From positions 124,001-188,000 of IMG/VR virus record IMGVR_UViG_3300032157_000001: a stretch of 64,000 nucleotides of DNA. The stretch is one strand, 5' to 3'. The position numbers were made by a program, and so were the translations under genes. How positions within the stretch are numbered: position 1 is the stretch's first letter; the number at the start of each line of letters is the position of its first letter. The notes beneath the pieces were generated by a model. It searched no databases, was not told where the DNA came from, and saw nothing but the letters and a program-made list of their open reading frames with translations. Positions 59,738-64,000 of the stretch are shown piece by piece. The stretch comes from a virus.

Positions 59738-60003
59738 TGAATCCGTTTGATTACTACATAATACTCTTTTCGATAATTGCGTCGATAATCGGATTGATTG
59801 TCGCAGTTGAATTAAGAAGAGAGGTTAAATATAAAAAGAATCATAGATGCGTCTACTGTGGATTCAGACATGGAAATAGATTCACCATGTCTTATGGATT
59901 TCCCGGTACGCTTCGAATATACAAATGTCGTAGATGGTGGTGTACGCTGCTCAAAAGATTAGGTTATCTTGAGCCAAAGAATCACAACAAAGAAGAACTA
60001 TAA
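59737..60003 (+). CDS. Membrane-anchored Cys-rich small protein
   Basis: The 88-residue product has one membrane helix (residues 6-26) and a zinc-like part with C-V-Y-C and C-x-x-x-x-C. No family is recognised. Confidence 0.45.
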   Translation: MNPFDYYIILFSIIASIIGLIVAVELRREVKYKKNHRCVYCGFRHGNRFTMSYGFPGTLRIYKCRRWWCTLLKRLGYLEPKNHNKEEL

Positions 60004-60021
60004 AATGAGGAAAGGGTAAGT

Positions 60022-60255
60022 ATGTACGTTTTATTTTATCACCCAACAGATTCAATTTCAAAACTTGGAACCACTTCTTTAGATGATATAAAGAAGTATG
60101 GTAACTATCGTTTTTTTGGAAAGGTAATTGAGGATCGTGGTTATGAATACCTCGTTCGTTGCAAATATCGTTATCCAGATATGGATCATACGGGTAGAAT
60201 GAAATTGAGCGTACCGAAGGGATGGAATGTTATCAAGGTCTTTAATTACGATTAG
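60022..60255 (+). CDS. Small unknown protein
   Basis: The 77-residue product is beta-rich and aromatic (YVLFYHPTDS; YEYLVRCKYRYPDMD). It starts with ATG after a GGGTAAGT leader. No family is recognised. Confidence 0.4.
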   Translation: MYVLFYHPTDSISKLGTTSLDDIKKYGNYRFFGKVIEDRGYEYLVRCKYRYPDMDHTGRMKLSVPKGWNVIKVFNYD

Positions 60256-60256
60256 C

Positions 60257-60514
60257 GTGAAGGTAGATTACTTTGGCGATGATTTGGGTTTGTGTATGTA
60301 CACGTTCAGAAACTGTACTTACAAAGATGTAATAAACTACATCCTCAATATCAAATCGCTTATTGAAAATTATAAAATAACTGGTGTTATCGTTTCACGA
60401 AAGTACTGGTTGTTTGGAGCACTTACTGTGAAGGTTATTCTTGAAACAGAAGAAGCAATCAAAAGATATGGTGGCTCAGGAGAAGAAGCTGTATATAAAA
60501 TGTGGATGTCATGA
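60257..60514 (+). CDS. Small unknown protein
   Basis: GTG at 60257 gives 85 residues, two bases after the previous stop; the open frame upstream overlaps that gene. It is alpha/beta. No family is recognised. Confidence 0.4.
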   Translation: MKVDYFGDDLGLCMYTFRNCTYKDVINYILNIKSLIENYKITGVIVSRKYWLFGALTVKVILETEEAIKRYGGSGEEAVYKMWMS

Positions 60515-60873
60515 AAAAGAAATCATCGAAACGAATCCCAATCTCTGCAGCATCTGAGATTGGAAAGAAGTACGACAAGGATCAAGTCATTTTAGTGACT
60601 TGGAATAAGGAGCATGGTGACATTTGGGTAACTACGTGGGGAAAGACTCTCACCGATTGCTCACAAGCTGCTGAGGGTGGGAATTTTGTTAAGAAAGCTC
60701 TTGGGTGGCCAAATGAATTAACTGAAGCAAAGCCAGCACGTGAGAAGAAGTTGCGTAAGAAAATCATTGGTGAGATTTTGGATAAAATTCTCAAACTAGA
60801 TAAAGACAATTATGTTGGACTTGACACCGTTGCGGTTCGCGACATAAGAGAGTTGCTAACCGAAAAAGAATAA
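60511..60873 (+). CDS. Unknown basic protein
   Basis: The ATG at 60511 (ATGA overlap) gives 120 residues; it has a basic start (MKKKSSKRIP), then VILVTWNKEHGDIWVTTWG and a helical, basic end. No family is recognised. Confidence 0.45.
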   Translation: MKKKSSKRIPISAASEIGKKYDKDQVILVTWNKEHGDIWVTTWGKTLTDCSQAAEGGNFVKKALGWPNELTEAKPAREKKLRKKIIGEILDKILKLDKDNYVGLDTVAVRDIRELLTEKE

Positions 60874-60874
60874 G

Positions 60875-61261
60875 ATGGAAGATAAGAATGATAAAGACTT
60901 TTTTGATAAGTTAGATAAACTTTTTGGTAGATCATCCGAAAAAGTGGGGGAGAATAATGGGCTGCAAAAAAGTGACATCGTTACTTTAGATGGAACAGGC
61001 TCTATCGTTGGTAGTGGAGTGGGTGAAATCATCTCTGGTACAAGATCATTATATGATGCATTCTATGGAATGGTGGATGATGTAAAAAGTAAAGAAACAT
61101 TAACATATAACGAAAGGATGAATACCTTAAAATTCTCTATGGAAGACATCGAAAACTTATTCGCTGTACTTAGTTTAGGGTTGGGTGATTCTACAGATCG
61201 GAAAGCTCTTGATACTATGTTTACCAATTGGAAAAATGACCAACTCGCTAAAATCAAATGA
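60875..61261 (+). CDS. Unknown protein
   Basis: The 128-residue product is mixed, with a long Gly/Ser stretch (TGSIVGSGVGEIISG). It follows the previous stop by one base. No family is recognised. Confidence 0.45.
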   Translation: MEDKNDKDFFDKLDKLFGRSSEKVGENNGLQKSDIVTLDGTGSIVGSGVGEIISGTRSLYDAFYGMVDDVKSKETLTYNERMNTLKFSMEDIENLFAVLSLGLGDSTDRKALDTMFTNWKNDQLAKIK

Positions 61262-61529
61262 GACAACAAAACGTAATTGTACTGCATGTACATTTCTGCG
61301 TAATGGCGTTAAAACAAGAAAATCAATACCACACACATGTGGATTAAGTAATAAAGAAATTATGAAAATAATCAAAAAAGGAATAAACCCCGCACATAAA
61401 CCGACTAGAAAGACATGTGGTAAATGTGGGTGTGTGTTTGAATACACCAGAGCAGACATGCAGTCGGATCGTGATGGTGCTTATGTTGTTTGTCCCACCG
61501 AAGGGTGCCGTTCATTTATCTCAGTATAA
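61236..61529 (+). CDS. Zinc-finger-like small protein
   Basis: The ATG at 61236 is used; the frame is open upstream within the previous gene. The 97-residue product has C-T-A-C, C-G-K-C-G-C and C-P-x-x-G-C, enough Cys for one or two zinc sites. It might bind nucleic acid. It overlaps the next gene by one base. Confidence 0.5.
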   Translation: MTNSLKSNETTKRNCTACTFLRNGVKTRKSIPHTCGLSNKEIMKIIKKGINPAHKPTRKTCGKCGCVFEYTRADMQSDRDGAYVVCPTEGCRSFISV

Positions 61530-61810
61530 TGAAAAAAAGAAAACCAATATTCGACATTGAAAATTACGGAAATATGACGGGTTTTACATCATTTATAGGT
61601 GGGCCACTTTACAACGCCGAGTATGATCCAGACCGGGACTATAATAAGAAGGTGTACAGCAAAAAAAATATGGACGATGTCTTCGAAATGCTGACGCTTC
61701 TTGTTAAGAATAAGGCATTAAGGAAAACACTTAATGAGTCCTATCAAAACTGGAAGGACAGTGAATGGGAAAGAGAAAAAGAAAATGATGATTATGATGA
61801 TTTGCCTTAG
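61529..61810 (+). CDS. Unknown small protein
   Basis: The ATG at 61529 overlaps the previous stop. The 93-residue product ends in a very acidic tail (REKENDDYDDLP). No family is recognised. Confidence 0.45.
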   Translation: MKKRKPIFDIENYGNMTGFTSFIGGPLYNAEYDPDRDYNKKVYSKKNMDDVFEMLTLLVKNKALRKTLNESYQNWKDSEWEREKENDDYDDLP

Positions 61811-61812
61811 TT

Positions 61813-62457
61813 ATGAATTTACAATATCTAGCATCGAAAGTTTTGGGTGACATAAAGGTAAGCGACTTGGTTGCTGTATATCCATACGGGTCAAGAGTTT
61901 ATGGAACCGCTACGAAGAACTCGGACTATGATTATATTGTCATTCTTAAAAAGAAAAAATCACAACAATACTCAGATAATCTGATCAACATAAATTTCTA
62001 CACACCAGAAGAACATCAAAAAAGATTAGACGATCATGAAATATCTGCCCTAGAGTGTTACTTCTTGCCACGAGAAATGGTACTCTTTACCGCCAATCAT
62101 CCACTGAACAAAGAGAACGTCGAGTTTAAATTCAAACTTGACTTAGGCAAACTCAGACACTCTCTATCGGCTAAGTCATCAAACAGTTGGGTTAAAGCAA
62201 AAAAGAAACTTACTGTTGAAAAGGATTATGATGTCAACATCGGAAAGAAGAGTTTATTTCATGCCATGCGAATAATCACCTTCGGCATCCAGATCGCAAT
62301 GACTGGTCGTATCGTTGATTATGGTGCTTGCAATCACATCAATCATAGCATCTCTCTTCAGTCAGATATGTGGCCAGAATTGTTTGAGACGTATAAAAAA
62401 TATTACAACAGACTACTATCTGATTTCCGGGTAGTTGCTCCGAAAGAAATTGCATGA
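61813..62457 (+). CDS. RlaP-like DNA polymerase beta-type nucleotidyltransferase
   Basis: The 214-residue product has G26-S27-R and D38-Y-D40 in YPYGSRVYGTATKNSDYDY, the catalytic pattern of the DNA polymerase beta superfamily, and a C-terminal helical part (LFHAMRIITFGIQ). It best matches the PF10127/RlaP type, a family linked to RNA repair. It could add nucleotides to RNA 3' ends. It closes the set of RNA-repair-like genes and overlaps the next gene by 4 bases. Confidence 0.75.
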   Translation: MNLQYLASKVLGDIKVSDLVAVYPYGSRVYGTATKNSDYDYIVILKKKKSQQYSDNLININFYTPEEHQKRLDDHEISALECYFLPREMVLFTANHPLNKENVEFKFKLDLGKLRHSLSAKSSNSWVKAKKKLTVEKDYDVNIGKKSLFHAMRIITFGIQIAMTGRIVDYGACNHINHSISLQSDMWPELFETYKKYYNRLLSDFRVVAPKEIA

Positions 62458-62885
62458 CACTCCAAGAAGAACGGTTGACCTTTCTTAATGACATGGTGTA
62501 CTACTACGGGAGCAACGTTAAACGTAGAGCCGTTTTTGGTGAACCACATTTTCGTCAATCAAAGTACAAAACTGAGGATGGGCGTTGTTGTCCTGTTGGT
62601 AGATTCATACCCAAAGAAAAGAATCCGGAAAAGTTGAATGGTAGCTTAAAGAATCTTTGGATAAGCAATCCAGAAAATAACACAAGAATTTTTGTTGAAG
62701 CTGTAGATTATGTACCTCATAAAATTTATATGTTGGGGCCAAAATTCTTGGACGCTGTGACAGGACTCCATGATACTGATTCGTATTGGTATAAGTTTGG
62801 TTTAAATTATTTGGGTCAGATGCGTTACAATCAAATAGTCAAAGATTATTGTGATATTGTACTGGACTATGAAAATTACTTCTAA
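62454..62885 (+). CDS. Unknown protein
   Basis: The 143-residue product is alpha/beta with a Cys-Cys pair (GRCCPVGRF). It overlaps neighbours by 4 and 1 bases. No family is recognised. Confidence 0.45.
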   Translation: MTLQEERLTFLNDMVYYYGSNVKRRAVFGEPHFRQSKYKTEDGRCCPVGRFIPKEKNPEKLNGSLKNLWISNPENNTRIFVEAVDYVPHKIYMLGPKFLDAVTGLHDTDSYWYKFGLNYLGQMRYNQIVKDYCDIVLDYENYF

Positions 62886-63349
62886 TGTATATTAATGATC
62901 AGAGCATTACTGCGGGTAATAAAAGCATAGCAACTTTCTTGGGGTATGAGTATGTTCCAAACAATTCGTCCAACCGTGGAAATCCAACCTATCAAGATGG
63001 TACTCTGATGCTACATGGATTCTGGCGTAGAAAATATACGAGTTTGACCGATTTGGTTTTCACATCAAAAGATGGTCTTCCACTAACGATATACACACCA
63101 AAACTATTATATCATAATAGTTGGGATGATCTCATGAGGATTGTCGTAAGATTAGAGAATTTGTCCGACTATGTTGTTGAAGTTACAATGGATAAGGTTC
63201 ATGTTGAATTGAGAGCAACACACGAAGATGAGGACAGGTCATTCCATATCTCAGTCCAGTACAAGAAGAATGATTTCTTCGAGAGAAGAAAGACACTGTG
63301 GTATTGTGTTGCTAACTTCTGTGAGCACTACAATAAGCAATTCAATTAA
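62885..63349 (+). CDS. Unknown protein
   Basis: The 154-residue product is beta-rich with Trp/Tyr-rich turns. Its stop converges with, and overlaps by 8 bases, the end of the - strand gene; no terminator is seen between them. Confidence 0.45.
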   Translation: MYINDQSITAGNKSIATFLGYEYVPNNSSNRGNPTYQDGTLMLHGFWRRKYTSLTDLVFTSKDGLPLTIYTPKLLYHNSWDDLMRIVVRLENLSDYVVEVTMDKVHVELRATHEDEDRSFHISVQYKKNDFFERRKTLWYCVANFCEHYNKQFN

Positions 63350-63590
63350 AGACTCGGTGATACATCTCGTATGGCCATTCAATCTGAAGGTCATACACAC
63401 AGTCCCAAATTTTTTCGACGATAGCCTTATGCTTACCGTATTTGAAAATAAGGTCGTTTTTCTTGATGGGTGTTTTGCGCAGGTTGGAGTAGTAGATTTC
63501 CTGCCATATCTTAATTAAGAGCATCATTTTTTGACGATCAAATGTCTCCCCGGATGGTTTCACATCCTTGTAGCTAACTCCCTTTTTCAT
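63342..63590 (-). CDS. Unknown small protein
   Basis: The 82-residue product is basic and helical (MLLIKIWQEIYYSNLRKTPIK). It starts 3 nt after the upstream - strand gene. No family is recognised. Confidence 0.45.
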   Translation of the reverse strand: MKKGVSYKDVKPSGETFDRQKMMLLIKIWQEIYYSNLRKTPIKKNDLIFKYGKHKAIVEKIWDCVYDLQIEWPYEMYHRVFN

Positions 63591-63593
63591 GAC

Positions 63594-63890
63594 TTAGTAT
63601 TTGGGTTTTTTGGAAGCCTTTATTTTCCTCGTTGGCACCTTGCAGAAGGCAACGACATCGTTCAAATTTCCCCCGTTTTCAAGCGTCAGGTAAAGCTTTC
63701 TCAAAGAGTCCACTCTAGGGTTGTTTACATACTGAAGATCGCTCAGGATCGTTTCTAGGCCTTTTAGAAGGTCAGGTTTCGCTGGCTCTACTTTTTTGGC
63801 CACAACAGCCCTCGGTTTCGCGATTTTAACGGGATTTTGAACCAGTACTGGCTCTTTTGGGGTGATTCCGATGTTGAAGATATTGAACAT
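63594..63890 (-). CDS. Unknown small protein
   Basis: The 98-residue product has a Lys/Pro/Ala-rich linker (AKPRAVVAKKVEPAKP) and a helical body. GC-rich codons set it apart from nearby genes. A CGTATAAG box lies 5 nt before the ATG. Confidence 0.5.
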   Translation of the reverse strand: MFNIFNIGITPKEPVLVQNPVKIAKPRAVVAKKVEPAKPDLLKGLETILSDLQYVNNPRVDSLRKLYLTLENGGNLNDVVAFCKVPTRKIKASKKPKY

Positions 63891-63895
63891 ACTAC

Positions 63896-63903
63896 CTTAT
63901 ACG
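63896..63903 (-). promoter_or_regulatory. CGTATAAG box
   Basis: Reading leftward, CGTATAAG is 5 nt before the ATG at 63890. Confidence 0.45.
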
Positions 63904-63955
63904 CGATTTTGGCGCTTAAGGTTTCACTCAGGTTGGAGAAATGTAATAAAATAGG

Positions 63956-64000
63956 ATGACAAACATCGTCACTATGAGGTATGCCGTTGCTGCACCGATC
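63956..64000 (+). CDS. Possible gene start cut by the window edge
   Basis: An ATG at 63956 opens a frame of 15 codons (MTNIVTMRYAVAAPI) with no stop before the edge, divergent from the - strand genes. A GGAG lies about 18 nt upstream. Too short to identify. Confidence 0.3.
   Translation, partial: MTNIVTMRYAVAAPI

Noticed and set aside
1-64000. tRNA genes, insertion sequences, attachment sites
   Set aside because: No clear cloverleaf, transposase or flanking repeat was noticed by eye; a tRNAscan search would be needed to exclude tRNAs.

Overview
The window looks like part of the genome of a large, AT-rich, contractile-tailed (T4-like) bacteriophage. The main evidence is a gp25-like and a gp6/J-like baseplate protein next to each other, a tail-tube-like protein, a giant S74-terminated tail fibre, a primase, a phage-sized sigma factor, an SbcCD-type nuclease, an amidase endolysin, and dense packing with many ATGA/TAATG overlaps. 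A Bacteroidetes-type host is likely: Shine-Dalgarno sequences are weak or absent, and several leaders carry the host-type promoter TTTG-N19..22-TAnnTTTG (for example before 14664, 37475 and 46424).

Layout. 1-13352: baseplate and tail proteins on the + strand. Two of them carry long pure-threonine tracts and are followed at once by two paralogous DxD glycosyltransferase-like genes. 13415-18325: DNA and gene-expression functions (ribbon-helix-helix-like protein, RuvC-like resolvase, GIY-YIG-type protein, metallophosphoesterase, primase, sigma factor). 18318-24197: tail-tube-like protein, membrane proteins and the 1248-residue fibre. 24201-27716: membrane and exported proteins and a DEDDh exonuclease. 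27801-30170 (- strand): HNH protein, unknown gene and an exported protein. 30239-36797: amidase, small proteins, a spanin-like candidate, a 1262-residue unknown protein and thioredoxin. 36917-41097: small genes, PolB-type exonuclease and holin-like membrane proteins. 41145-46337 (- strand): a single-chain SbcD-SbcC fusion, MazG-like protein, HNH protein and a small membrane gene. 46424-63349: a long + strand operon of accessory nucleic-acid and nucleotide enzymes: two RNA ligases, a macro-like domain, NADAR, HAD, AAA+, CYTH, HD, Nudix, a deoxyribosyltransferase-like protein, a 2H-like phosphoesterase and an RlaP-like nucleotidyltransferase. 63342-63890 (- strand): two small genes.

Regulation. 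The octamer GTATTTAT lies upstream of at least twelve + strand transcription units and one - strand gene, usually 12-21 nt before the start codon. It resembles the complement of the T4 late promoter box and is a candidate phage-specific late promoter; the sigma factor at 17756 is the obvious reader. A second box, CGTATAA, lies before the first gene of four - strand units and in one + strand leader. Strong hairpin-plus-T-run terminators sit just upstream of several of these promoters.

Most notable: (1) poly-threonine tail proteins beside paired glycosyltransferase-like genes, suggesting a phage-encoded tail O-glycosylation module; (2) overlapping macro-like and NADAR genes inside an RNA-repair and ADP-ribose-handling operon; (3) the natural SbcD-SbcC fusion; (4) two promoter vocabularies with inverted repeats around several start regions. 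All family calls were made by eye from motifs; no database was searched.
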